The notes: generated by a model not told the origin, from the sequence alone. Shown: positions 1 through 6,730, counted from the first letter of the stretch. The stretch: DNA of 7,578 bases from an uncultured Odoribacter sp. (GCA_905204385.1 CAJKZL010000137.1:1-7578), one strand, 5' to 3'. Translations and numbers: made by a program.

Positions 1-135
1 GTGCCGGATCGAATCGTCCGGATCGTCCGTCATTGCATATAAATCGTCCACCGCCAAATCGGGACGGATATCGTCTTCCTTTCCACAGCTCCACAAAGTT
101 GCCGATATTACGATCATTGCCAATATTATTCTCAT
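1..135 (-). CDS. N-terminus of a SusD-linked lipoprotein, truncated by the window edge
   Basis: An open frame starts with ATG at 135 and runs off the left edge after exactly 45 codons with no stop. The N-terminus is a lipoprotein signal peptide: MRIILAMIVISATLWSC, with the likely lipidated cysteine at residue 17, then GKEDD, an acidic stretch like that of surface-exposed Bacteroidota lipoproteins. The visible part of the mature protein is rich in Asp (DDLYAMTDDPDDSIRH). The start lies only 14 bp after the susD stop, so it should be the third gene of the susCD operon. Lipoproteins at this place are often substrate-binding proteins or hydrolases. The fragment faintly recalls the N-termini of putative zinc-binding metallopeptidase lipoproteins found beside SusCD pairs, but no catalytic motif is in view, so no function is assigned. 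The gene is too short here to show a domain; the reading frame and lipoprotein call are secure. Confidence 0.82.
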   Translation of the reverse strand, partial: MRIILAMIVISATLWSCGKEDDIRPDLAVDDLYAMTDDPDDSIRH

Positions 136-149
136 AATTCAATACTTTT

Positions 150-1688
150 TTATTTAATTTCCAAATCCTTACTTGTAATAGTGCGGATATACTCTCTCTT
201 AGGCCGTACATTGTCGGGCATTCCCGCATCGAATTCCAACACTTGTTTGGGAATGGCGAACGTATAAGCCGGGTCGTTTTCCTCCAAACGGTATACTTCC
301 GCGTTGGTAAACACATTCTTATGATTAACATCGTAACGGGCATACACGTGATCGATCACTTTGCCGAAAGGAGCTTTCTTACAAACGGCATAACGCCTCA
401 GGTCGAACCAGCGATGTCCCTCGAAGCACAATTCACGTCTCCTCTCGGCCCTGACCTCGTCTATGATCTCGGTTTCGCTATAGGTCTTCGCCTGATAATC
501 TTTTATCCGTACGCTTCTCAGCCGGTTCAGGCATTCGGACGCTTTTTCCGCTTCACCCAGCATAGCATAAGCTTCTGCCAGATTCAGATACCCCTCGGGG
601 CTGCGCAGCATAAACACGTCTCCCAAATAAGACGGATCGTCTCCCCGCTCATACTTCAAATGCAGTCCCATGCTATCGGCCTTGGTGAAAAAGATTACTT
701 TCCGCATATCCAGAGAATCATACAAACCGTACAAATCGGCCGAAACACAAAATTCCCCGCTTTTGCCGGTAATGGCTTTCTGCAAAGATTGTTTTCCCTG
801 GGTAAAGACAATCTCCTGGCTTTCCAGCGTCACCACCGAAGTCGAATCCCACCCCACATAGCCTTTCAGATCGCTTTTCAAAGCCAGAAAATCACTCGCC
901 GCCTGCCGGGCATTCTCCCAGTCCTGCATATACAGATACACCCGGCTCAGCAAAAGCAAAGCCGCCTCCTGCGAGGCCCGGAACACGGATTTCGGTTTCG
1001 ATCCCTTTTCAAACCAGTCCACCGCTTGCTTCAGGTCCTCCACCATCCGGCGATATACTTCGGCAACCGGAGTACGCTCGAATTGGGTAGTCTTGTCCGG
1101 ATCGTGTTCCACATATTCCGTCAATTTCAGAGGCACGCCGAGCGTAGAGGATGCCTTGTCCGGATCATAAGCATCCGCATACAAATTCACCAGCATCAGA
1201 TAAAACTGAGCCCTCAGGAAAAGGGCTTCCCCCTCTATCCGGTTGCCATCCTCCACTTCGGCAGTCGTCGTGCGCTGAATATTGTTCTCCAATTCGGCCA
1301 GGATAATATTGGCGGCATTGATCTTGCTATACAAAGTCTTCCATAAGCCGTCGTCGGCATTTATGGAGGTCTTCTTGTAATTACGCCCCACTTCGGCCTG
1401 CCAGGCATAATAACCGTAATAATTACCCCCCATATAGGAATGTTCCGCAGACACAGCACTCTCGCTGATCGCCGTATTCACATCGTCGTCCAGGATGTGC
1501 AGCCACCAACCGGGTCCCCCCGCCTTCAGGCGGTCCGCTTTACCGTAGGGTAAATAAGCGCTTCCCAGCAAAACCTCGTCCAAATCCGTTACACTTTTCG
1601 GAATCACCAGGTCCTGGGAATAATCGTCTAGAAAATGTCCGCATCCCATGCAGCATATTCCCAATAAAACAGATATCAGTTTTTTCAT
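150..1688 (-). CDS. susD: SusD/RagB-family outer-membrane substrate-binding lipoprotein
   Basis: Product of 512 residues, typical for the family. It is predicted to sit on the outer face of the outer membrane as the lid and ligand-binding partner of the adjacent SusC. The preferred start is the second of two tandem ATGs (1691 and 1688), giving the signal peptide MKKLISVLLGICCMGC with lipidation at Cys16, followed by GHFLDDYSQD, a characteristic SusD mature N-terminus. An in-frame ATG at 1733 would add 15 residues ahead of the signal peptide and is less likely. The middle (about residues 105-275) has helical TPR-like segments, including EGEALFLRAQFYLMLVNLY. The C-terminal SusD/RagB region has the hallmark ERRRELCFEGHRWFDLRR at about 415-432 and PGMPDN-like residues near the end (DAGMPDNVRPKREY). 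It is 96 bp downstream of the susC stop. Family is certain; the ligand is unknown. The symbol is used in the family sense only. Confidence 0.95.
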   Translation of the reverse strand: MKKLISVLLGICCMGCGHFLDDYSQDLVIPKSVTDLDEVLLGSAYLPYGKADRLKAGGPGWWLHILDDDVNTAISESAVSAEHSYMGGNYYGYYAWQAEVGRNYKKTSINADDGLWKTLYSKINAANIILAELENNIQRTTTAEVEDGNRIEGEALFLRAQFYLMLVNLYADAYDPDKASSTLGVPLKLTEYVEHDPDKTTQFERTPVAEVYRRMVEDLKQAVDWFEKGSKPKSVFRASQEAALLLLSRVYLYMQDWENARQAASDFLALKSDLKGYVGWDSTSVVTLESQEIVFTQGKQSLQKAITGKSGEFCVSADLYGLYDSLDMRKVIFFTKADSMGLHLKYERGDDPSYLGDVFMLRSPEGYLNLAEAYAMLGEAEKASECLNRLRSVRIKDYQAKTYSETEIIDEVRAERRRELCFEGHRWFDLRRYAVCKKAPFGKVIDHVYARYDVNHKNVFTNAEVYRLEENDPAYTFAIPKQVLEFDAGMPDNVRPKREYIRTITSKDLEIK

Positions 1689-1737
1689 CATAAGTAGTAC
1701 ATCAAAATTAGTTCTGAATTTCGCATCTTTCATAACC

Positions 1738-1785
1738 TCAAAATAGAGCGTTTACCAAAATATTCAACATCCGGGCTTGCCTCAT
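1738..1785 (-). other. Tiny 15-codon open frame bridging susC and susD
   Basis: On the minus strand the susC stop overlaps an ATG (TAATG), opening a frame that encodes MRQARMLNILVNALF and stops with TGA, four bases before the in-frame upstream ATG of susD at 1733. The arrangement is seen directly; whether it is translated is unknown. It could help ribosomes cross the susC-susD gap, or be chance, since the stretch is only 48 bases and has no recognisable ribosome binding site or homology. The remainder of the gap holds no evident promoter or terminator, which fits one transcript for susC and susD. Confidence 0.2.
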
Positions 1786-4700
1786 TAAAAGGTTACGTTA
1801 AACTGTAAAGTACAGGAAGGACGCACCGACATGCCGATCGCTGCAAAACCCTGCTGCGACGGATGTTGTCCCTTCAATTCCTTCGCCGATAAGGTGAAAA
1901 GGTTCATAGCGTTCAGACTGATGCTGGCGCTCGAAAACGGAGTTTTCCGCAGCGCTTCCAGGGTAAAGGTGTAGCGCAGCGAGCAGGAAGAGCATTTCAG
2001 ATAGTTTCCGCTCACCACCCGCAAATCCGAATTGTCGTACATATCCCAGACCGTCGAAGCGAACTGCGGAATATGGTCCGAAACATCCGAATAGGCCGAA
2101 TAATGTTGCACATAATTTTGATAATCCGGATGATTGCGGCTCATGATGACCGGGATATCGGTAATCCGTTCGTCACCGGGAACCTGCCAGCGATCGACAA
2201 ATTCCTTGCGCACATTGTTTTCCGAACTCACTCCGTTGCTCACCGGTCCATAAATGCTCAGCAATCGCACCTTAGATCCCAGGCTATACGAAAAATTACC
2301 GGAAAGCGTCCATCCCTTATACTTCAGGGAAGTAGAGACGTTTCCCGAGAAAACCGGATCGCGTTGTCCGCTATTGTCCATGGCCGTTTTTACCACATCC
2401 AGCAAAGGCTTATATTCCAGCAATTGTCTACGATCGGCATAGTCGTCGAACAAAGGCACCCCGTTCGACGGATCCAGACCGACGAAGCGGTAAGAATAAA
2501 ACGTACTGATCGCCTCCCCGTTCACCAAAGCATTTCCCGACAGGTAATCGGTATACTTATACGTATCCATGCTTCCCGACCGGATCTGATTGAAATTGCC
2601 GGACCAGTTCATCGATACGGTCCAATTCCAATCCTTTGTTTTCACCGGCGATCCGGACACATAAACCGAATAACCCGAATTTTCCGTCGATCCCCCGTTC
2701 ATCACATACGAACTCAAACCGTTCACCGACGACACCTCTACCGGCGTGAAACAATCGGTGGTCTTTTTATAATACCACGAAAAACTGGCATGCAATCGCG
2801 AATCGAATAAGCCGATATCCAGCCCTGCATCCGCCTGACGGGTTTTTTCCCAGCGTAAATTCGGATTGGGATAACGGGCGATGGACGAAACATTTTCATT
2901 GTAAATAGGATCGATCGGTAATTGCCTGATGATCAGATTCGGGCTTTCACTGTCCAGCATATTCCCCTGCAACCCGAAAGATCCCCTCAGCCGGAACTCG
3001 CTCAAAAACCGAATGTTTTTCAACGCATTCTCTTTTGCATTCCACATGCCCGAAACCGACCAGATGGGTAAAAAGCGGTCGTTGCTGCGGTCACCGAATT
3101 TATTCGAAGCATCCATGCGGGCGTTCACATTCAGGTTCAAATGATTTTTGTAACCGTACCCCAGGGTGATATATCCGGCAATCTGATGGGAAATCCCGTG
3201 GGTTTTGCTCCGGTGGTTTGCATTCAGCCAATCCTTATATTCCGGAAAATTTTCCAGATCGATCCCGTCCACGAACTGCAATCCCCTTTCCTTCAAAAAT
3301 CCGTACACTGTCTCCCCGTTCGACCGGTTCGTGTTGCTGTACATCTCGAAGCCCCCCATGGCGGTAAGCAAATGTTTGCGTTCCTCCCCCAGGAATTTCC
3401 GGTAATCGGCCTGTGTCCTGAACGTATAGTTTTCCGATAATGTATTCGTGGTGTTGAGTATGCCTCCATAAGGAACAATACAATGGCCATCGACTCCTTT
3501 TACAGGTTCCTCGCCGTACTCTGCATTCCTGAGCCGCGTAACATAATGCGTTTTTTCACCCCACCATTTTTCCTGCAAGGTGGAACTCCGGCTATAATTG
3601 CCCGCCACAGTCAAATCCAGGCCTGTCACCACCGTCCATTTCAGATTTACGGAAGCGCTGATGGTGTTGCCATCATACAGATTGGAACTGTTATTGATTT
3701 CATTCAGGATATTATACCGGAAAAGATTGTATTTCCGGTTCATTCCCCCGTAACCGCTCTTCTCATAATAAAACAAAGTGCCGTCCTCATTGAAACAAGG
3801 CAGGGCGCGAGTCGTATTATAGGCATACTCCATGGCCTTGATCTCGTCCTGCAAATGATTCTTTTTCTGGGCATTCGCGCTCAGGGATACATTCATCCGC
3901 AAATTTTCCGAGAAATTGACATCCATTTTAGCCATAGTCGTATACCGCTCGGTGCTTGTCGAACGGCTTACCCCGCCTTCATTATTATATCCCACCGACA
4001 CATAATAACGGACATCTTCCGAACCGCCCGATACGCTCAGCGTATGACTGTGCGAATAATTGTCGTGCGTCAGTACATCGAACCAATCGGTATTCACATT
4101 TTCATACCAGGCCACTTCCTGTTGAAACGCCTCCCAATCCGTCTGTCCGGTTTGCAGACGGTGCAAAGCCCCTTCATACCCCACCATCGGCATATTGGAA
4201 GGGAAAATATAATGAGCATCCGCCAATTGCTTGCCGAATTTCACTCTCTCCTGTGAATTCATCAGATTCACGGTCCGGTCGGAATAACGCGGCCGCAATG
4301 TCAACTTGGAAGAATGGCTGTACGTCACTCTGGCCCTTCCGATAGCTCCTTTCTTCGTCGTCACGACAATCACCCCGTTAGCAGCCCTGGTGCCGTACAA
4401 AGCCGTTGCCGCCGCATCCTTTAAAATGTCTATCCTGGCGATATCTTCCGGGTTGATCCCCGCAATGGCATTGCCGATCAGATTGACATAATCCGGGTCA
4501 TTGAGTTCCTCGTTGCTCACCTTTACAGGATCCTGCAAAATAAACCCATCCAACACCCACAAAGGTTCGCGGTTACCGATCAAGGAAGAAGTTCCCCTGA
4601 CCCGTATGCGTGGAGTCGCCCCCACTTCACCGGAATTAAGGGTCAGCATCAGTTCGGGGATTTGCCCCTCCAACGCCTGATCGATGCTGGGCATTCCCGG

Positions 4701-5423
4701 CACCCAAAAAGCCTCCGCCTTAACCGAAGTGATGGCACTGGTCAGCCGCCGGGGGTCCAGATTCTCGTAGCCGGTATAAATCACCTCCGCAACGTCGAGT
4801 GTATAAATATCCTCCTCCATAACGACATCCAGGGATTTCCCCTCCTCAAAAGGAATCTCTTTTTTCTTCATCCCGACAAAACTGAATACCAAAACGATCT
4901 CTTCGCCTTCGGGTTTTACCAGCTCGTAATGCCCCGCTTTGTCCGTAGTCACTCCTACGGACGTCCCTTTAATCATCACCGTCACCCCCGGTAAAGGTTT
5001 CCCGTCCGTATCGCGCACCGTTCCTTTCATGACCGTCCCTTTTTGCGGATCAGCCTGCCCGACGGCACGGATGACGATCACTTCGTTCTGCCAGACGTAA
5101 TCCAGCGACTTATGCTTAAAAGCTTCACGCAATATCTCTTCTACCGTGGCCTGGGACATACGGACCGACACTTTCCCGTTTTTCTCCAATTCATGAATAT
5201 TATACAGAAAGTCCACCTCCACCTTGCCTTTGATTTCCTTGATCAAGGCCTCGATGGAGACATCCTTCAACGAAATGTCCATCTTTTGTCGCTGGGAATA
5301 AACACTACCCGAAACGGGAATAACGCTGATTAAAAACAGAAAACAGAATAATTTCATTGCCAGCCATCGACATCCCCACCGATAAGGACGAATGGGAACA
5401 CTGTAAATCCACTTTTTTTTCAT
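1785..5423 (-). CDS. susC: SusC/RagA-family TonB-dependent outer-membrane transporter with STN domain
   Basis: Product of 1212 residues, long for SusC because of an N-terminal signalling domain. A basic leader precedes a hydrophobic core (MKLFCFLFLISVIPVSGSVYSQ, residues 23-44); the first ATG is kept because extended leaders are common in STN-type SusC proteins, but Met23 (ATG at 5357) is a possible start. An STN (secretin/TonB short N-terminal) domain spans about 46-120, then a carboxypeptidase-regulatory-like beta-sandwich at about 131-204 (GTVRDTDGKPLPGVTVMIKG). A TonB-box-like segment DVAEVIYTGY follows at about 210-219. The plug is at about 222-360, with the SusC signatures IRVRGTSSLIGNREPLWVLDG and DIARIDILKDAAATALYGTR, then VIVVTTKKG. 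The rest is a beta barrel ending in aromatic FNVTF. With the adjacent SusD it should import a bulky nutrient across the outer membrane using TonB-ExbBD energy. The STN domain suggests contact with a FecR-like anti-sigma factor; none is nearby. Substrate unknown. Confidence 0.96.
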   Translation of the reverse strand: MKKKWIYSVPIRPYRWGCRWLAMKLFCFLFLISVIPVSGSVYSQRQKMDISLKDVSIEALIKEIKGKVEVDFLYNIHELEKNGKVSVRMSQATVEEILREAFKHKSLDYVWQNEVIVIRAVGQADPQKGTVMKGTVRDTDGKPLPGVTVMIKGTSVGVTTDKAGHYELVKPEGEEIVLVFSFVGMKKKEIPFEEGKSLDVVMEEDIYTLDVAEVIYTGYENLDPRRLTSAITSVKAEAFWVPGMPSIDQALEGQIPELMLTLNSGEVGATPRIRVRGTSSLIGNREPLWVLDGFILQDPVKVSNEELNDPDYVNLIGNAIAGINPEDIARIDILKDAAATALYGTRAANGVIVVTTKKGAIGRARVTYSHSSKLTLRPRYSDRTVNLMNSQERVKFGKQLADAHYIFPSNMPMVGYEGALHRLQTGQTDWEAFQQEVAWYENVNTDWFDVLTHDNYSHSHTLSVSGGSEDVRYYVSVGYNNEGGVSRSTSTERYTTMAKMDVNFSENLRMNVSLSANAQKKNHLQDEIKAMEYAYNTTRALPCFNEDGTLFYYEKSGYGGMNRKYNLFRYNILNEINNSSNLYDGNTISASVNLKWTVVTGLDLTVAGNYSRSSTLQEKWWGEKTHYVTRLRNAEYGEEPVKGVDGHCIVPYGGILNTTNTLSENYTFRTQADYRKFLGEERKHLLTAMGGFEMYSNTNRSNGETVYGFLKERGLQFVDGIDLENFPEYKDWLNANHRSKTHGISHQIAGYITLGYGYKNHLNLNVNARMDASNKFGDRSNDRFLPIWSVSGMWNAKENALKNIRFLSEFRLRGSFGLQGNMLDSESPNLIIRQLPIDPIYNENVSSIARYPNPNLRWEKTRQADAGLDIGLFDSRLHASFSWYYKKTTDCFTPVEVSSVNGLSSYVMNGGSTENSGYSVYVSGSPVKTKDWNWTVSMNWSGNFNQIRSGSMDTYKYTDYLSGNALVNGEAISTFYSYRFVGLDPSNGVPLFDDYADRRQLLEYKPLLDVVKTAMDNSGQRDPVFSGNVSTSLKYKGWTLSGNFSYSLGSKVRLLSIYGPVSNGVSSENNVRKEFVDRWQVPGDERITDIPVIMSRNHPDYQNYVQHYSAYSDVSDHIPQFASTVWDMYDNSDLRVVSGNYLKCSSCSLRYTFTLEALRKTPFSSASISLNAMNLFTLSAKELKGQHPSQQGFAAIGMSVRPSCTLQFNVTF

Positions 5424-5470
5424 ACATCGTTAGTTAAAGTTTGTATTTTGATCTTGAATCACGCACTAAA

Positions 5471-5514
5471 ACGTTCGATAATTTTTGCGGGAATCCGCAA
5501 AAATTATCGAACGT
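5471..5514. repeat. Perfect 20-bp inverted repeat (hairpin) with GAAT loop
   Basis: The arm at 5471-5490 (ACGTTCGATAATTTTTGCGG) is matched without error by its reverse complement at 5495-5514, leaving the 4-base loop GAAT. It forms the susC-proximal end of the larger palindromic element, 48 bp from the susC start codon. There is no uridine-rich tail on either strand directly after the stem, so it is not a classic intrinsic terminator. It could be a protein-binding palindrome, a leader RNA hairpin affecting susC expression, or the end module of a mobile repeat. Confidence 0.85.
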
Positions 5515-5525
5515 AAGGAACGATG

Positions 5526-5540
5526 AGGACCTTCGGTCCT
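5526..5540. repeat. Short hairpin AGGACC-TTC-GGTCCT
   Basis: A perfect 6-bp stem (5526-5531 with 5535-5540) closes a 3-base loop TTC. It is flanked on both sides by ACGATGA words and is one of several CC-N3-GG-cored hairpins in the palindromic element. Confidence 0.65.
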
Positions 5541-5616
5541 AAGTAACGATGAACGAAAAATTTAGAGTAACGATAAAGGATGAAGGATAAACGATAACTG
5601 TCTCTATAGATGCTTT

Positions 5617-5692
5617 TTAATGAACGACCGGAACCATCGGTTCCGCTTATAAGGCGCCCCGCAGGGGTCCACTATCGTTCATCGTTCATTAA
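5617..5692. repeat. Branched inverted-repeat substructure with two internal hairpins
   Basis: An 11-bp perfect outer stem, TTAATGAACGA at 5617-5627 with TCGTTCATTAA at 5682-5692, encloses two hairpins. The first is CGGAACC-ATC-GGTTCCG (5629-5645), a 7-bp stem with a 3-base loop. The second is CCCC-GCA-GGGG (5657-5667), a 4-bp stem with a 3-base loop. The palindrome CTTATAAG lies between them, and the right side also carries two tandem copies of ATCGTTC (5674-5687). As single-stranded nucleic acid this would be a compact multibranch fold. It is visible in sequence; folding and function are inferred. Confidence 0.6.
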
Positions 5693-5720
5693 GTGACCGA
5701 AGGGAACTCATCGTTACTTC

Positions 5721-5744
5721 AATTTTGGAAATTATTCCAAAATT
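5721..5744. repeat. Perfect 10-bp inverted repeat AATTTTGGAA-ATTA-TTCCAAAATT
   Basis: The arms at 5721-5730 and 5735-5744 are exact reverse complements around a 4-base loop ATTA. It sits just inside the right terminal repeat of the palindromic element, in a place comparable to the 20-bp hairpin at the other end, though the two sequences differ. It is AT-rich and not followed by a T-run on the minus strand, so a terminator role is doubtful. Confidence 0.7.
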
Positions 5745-5757
5745 AAACGAACGTTTT

Positions 5758-5890
5758 TTCCGGTTTCTTTTATATTAGAAAACACTTCAAAACAAAAAAA
5801 GGGGGGATTAGAAAGGAATATTCTTTAAATTAATTTTTCAAAATCGTACAAACAAGATACTTGTCAATTTGTTTTTCGGGAAAAATTTTA
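5758..5890. other. AT-rich spacer without a recognisable gene
   Basis: This stretch between the palindromic element and the upstream terminator is strongly AT-rich and holds no plausible coding frame. It contains an A7-G6 run (5794-5806) and a weak 5-bp hairpin ACAAG-ATA-CTTGT (5852-5864). Because susC is the next gene on the minus strand, its promoter may lie here or in the 44 bp next to the susC start. No match to the Bacteroidota TTTG/TAnnTTTG promoter could be assigned with confidence in either place. If the promoter is here, the palindromic element is part of the susC leader RNA. Confidence 0.4.
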
Positions 5891-5934
5891 AAAATGAAAA
5901 AAGGCAACTAACAGCAGGTGCTTTAGTTGCCTTT
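5891..5934 (-). terminator. Intrinsic terminator after the META-domain lipoprotein gene
   Basis: On the minus strand a perfect 12-bp stem, AAAGGCAACTAA (5934-5923) paired with TTAGTTGCCTTT (5911-5900), closes an 11-base loop that itself contains the small complementary pair AGC/GCT. The stem runs into a U-rich tail (six U, then CAUUUU). It begins 22 bp after the stop of the lipoprotein gene at 5957, so it should end the transcript coming from rimO or the lipoprotein gene and separate it from the susCD operon. The other strand also has a few T residues after the stem (CTTTG), too few to make it convincingly bidirectional. Confidence 0.88.
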
Positions 5935-5956
5935 GTATCAATCAACAGATATCTCT

Positions 5957-6730
5957 TTACTTTTCCACTTCACTGTACAGCACTTGGTCTCTCTGCTCAA
6001 TTACCCATCTACCGTCTACTTTTCTGACATTTACGGTATCATCGTCTTCCTGATTCCAGGCATACCCACCGCCAGGCAGTTGCCTGCGCTCCAAAACAGC
6101 TTGTGTTTTGGGATTCGGTAGAAATACTTCTGCCTGTAAAGAATCCGCAGAAAATACAACGTAAGCAGCCAGTGTAGAATCCTGGCCTGCAGCCGCACTG
6201 AACTGAATACCCTCCTCGAACAAACGAATGCAATCTTTGCGAACTTCCGACCAGGTATAGCCTGCCGCAGCGTTGCATCCATGCTTGTCTTTAGCAACAC
6301 CTAAAGTTTTGCTTTTGTCCACAGGAACATACACTAACTCTACTTGCCCGTCTCCACTTTTCATTGTCAGTTTCTGTCTGTCGACCGCAAACTTACGAAT
6401 CAACGGCAATGCCTGAAGGTACTGATTTTCAAAATCCATATCCGGACAATACATCATGGTAGCCCCTCCGGGTTCAATGGAAATTTTACCATTTTTCTCA
6501 GCAGTGTATTTACCGAAAAAGCGATTGCAACCGGCCGAACCATACACGGCTGAACTGTCCGAAAAAATCAGCGTAGGCATATTTTCCGGATTTTTTACTT
6601 TCTGATTTTTTTCGGTCATGGATTCAAGTTGCCATTCATGCGCTCTCAACAATTCGAGAGCCTCTTCCTTCCCCTTACAGCCAGCCAATAAAACCAATAC
6701 TGTAAACATCATTAATCTCATTTCTTTCAT
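5957..6730 (-). CDS. META/HslJ-like domain lipoprotein with a second uncharacterised C-terminal module
   Basis: Product of 257 residues from the ATG at 6730. An earlier in-frame TTG at 6754 would add eight residues before the signal peptide and is rejected. The signal peptide MKEMRLMMFTVLVLLAGC has a good lipobox (LAGC) with lipidation at Cys18. Residues about 30-137 are a META (HslJ/DUF306-like) domain: HEWQLESM at the start, PTLIFSDSSAVYGSAGCNRFFGKY with the typical GCNRF-GxY core, then the T-M-x-C motif (TMMYCPDMDFENQYLQAL). Family members are envelope proteins of poorly defined role; HslJ itself is linked to novobiocin resistance and heat shock. From about 144 onward a second region begins, HGCNAAAGYTWSEVRKDCIRLFEEGIQ, with two cysteines (152, 167), followed by beta-rich sequence; I recall similar text in other Bacteroidota lipoproteins but cannot name a family. 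The gene is 38 bp downstream of rimO with no terminator between, so co-transcription is possible. Exact role is unknown. Confidence 0.9.
   Translation of the reverse strand: MKEMRLMMFTVLVLLAGCKGKEEALELLRAHEWQLESMTEKNQKVKNPENMPTLIFSDSSAVYGSAGCNRFFGKYTAEKNGKISIEPGGATMMYCPDMDFENQYLQALPLIRKFAVDRQKLTMKSGDGQVELVYVPVDKSKTLGVAKDKHGCNAAAGYTWSEVRKDCIRLFEEGIQFSAAAGQDSTLAAYVVFSADSLQAEVFLPNPKTQAVLERRQLPGGGYAWNQEDDDTVNVRKVDGRWVIEQRDQVLYSEVEK

Larger units (their letters stand above)
5468..5757. repeat. Modular palindromic intergenic element, possibly MITE-like or a structured RNA
   Basis: The element is bounded by a perfect 10-bp inverted repeat: AAAACGTTCG at 5468-5477 and CGAACGTTTT at 5748-5757. Inside are nested inverted pairs: AAGTAACGATGA (5541-5552) with its complement at 5708-5719, AACGATGAACGA (5545-5556) with 5675-5686, and TTAATGAACGA (5617-5627) with 5682-5692. 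Short hairpins and variants of ACGATGA or ACGATAA fill the rest, on the + strand in the left half and inverted in the right half. No open frame with coding character was seen. It could be a non-autonomous mobile palindrome, an expanded REP-like intergenic repeat, or, if transcribed, a branched RNA in the susC leader. No convincing target-site duplication was found at the ends. The repeats are directly visible; the nature of the element is inference. Confidence 0.7.

Noticed and set aside
243..1346. A 367-codon open frame on the + strand
   Set aside because: It lies wholly antisense to susD, whose product has clear family motifs. The translation has no recognisable domain, and its length follows from the base composition of the opposite frame.
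2073..4994. Several + strand open frames of 62-257 codons opposite susC
   Set aside because: All are antisense to a well-supported SusC coding frame and read as composition-driven sequence rich in Ile, Arg and His, without signal peptides or motifs.
5617..5692. tRNA gene
   Set aside because: The branched layout resembles a multi-arm RNA, but there is no T-arm GTTCRA consensus in place, no acceptor stem of 7 bp with the expected D and anticodon arms, and the stem sequences fit the local repeat family.
5517..5720. CRISPR array
   Set aside because: The repeated ACGATGA words are too short, unevenly spaced and present in both orientations; there are no uniform repeats or spacers.
5468..5757. 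Complete insertion sequence
   Set aside because: There is no transposase frame within the inverted repeats and no convincing target-site duplication.
5841..5880. A TTGACA-like word and TTTG words on the minus strand as a susC promoter
   Set aside because: TTGACA is not the typical Bacteroidota housekeeping promoter, and the nearby TA...TTTG has a four-base gap in place of the usual two. No properly spaced TTTG/TAnnTTTG pair was found.
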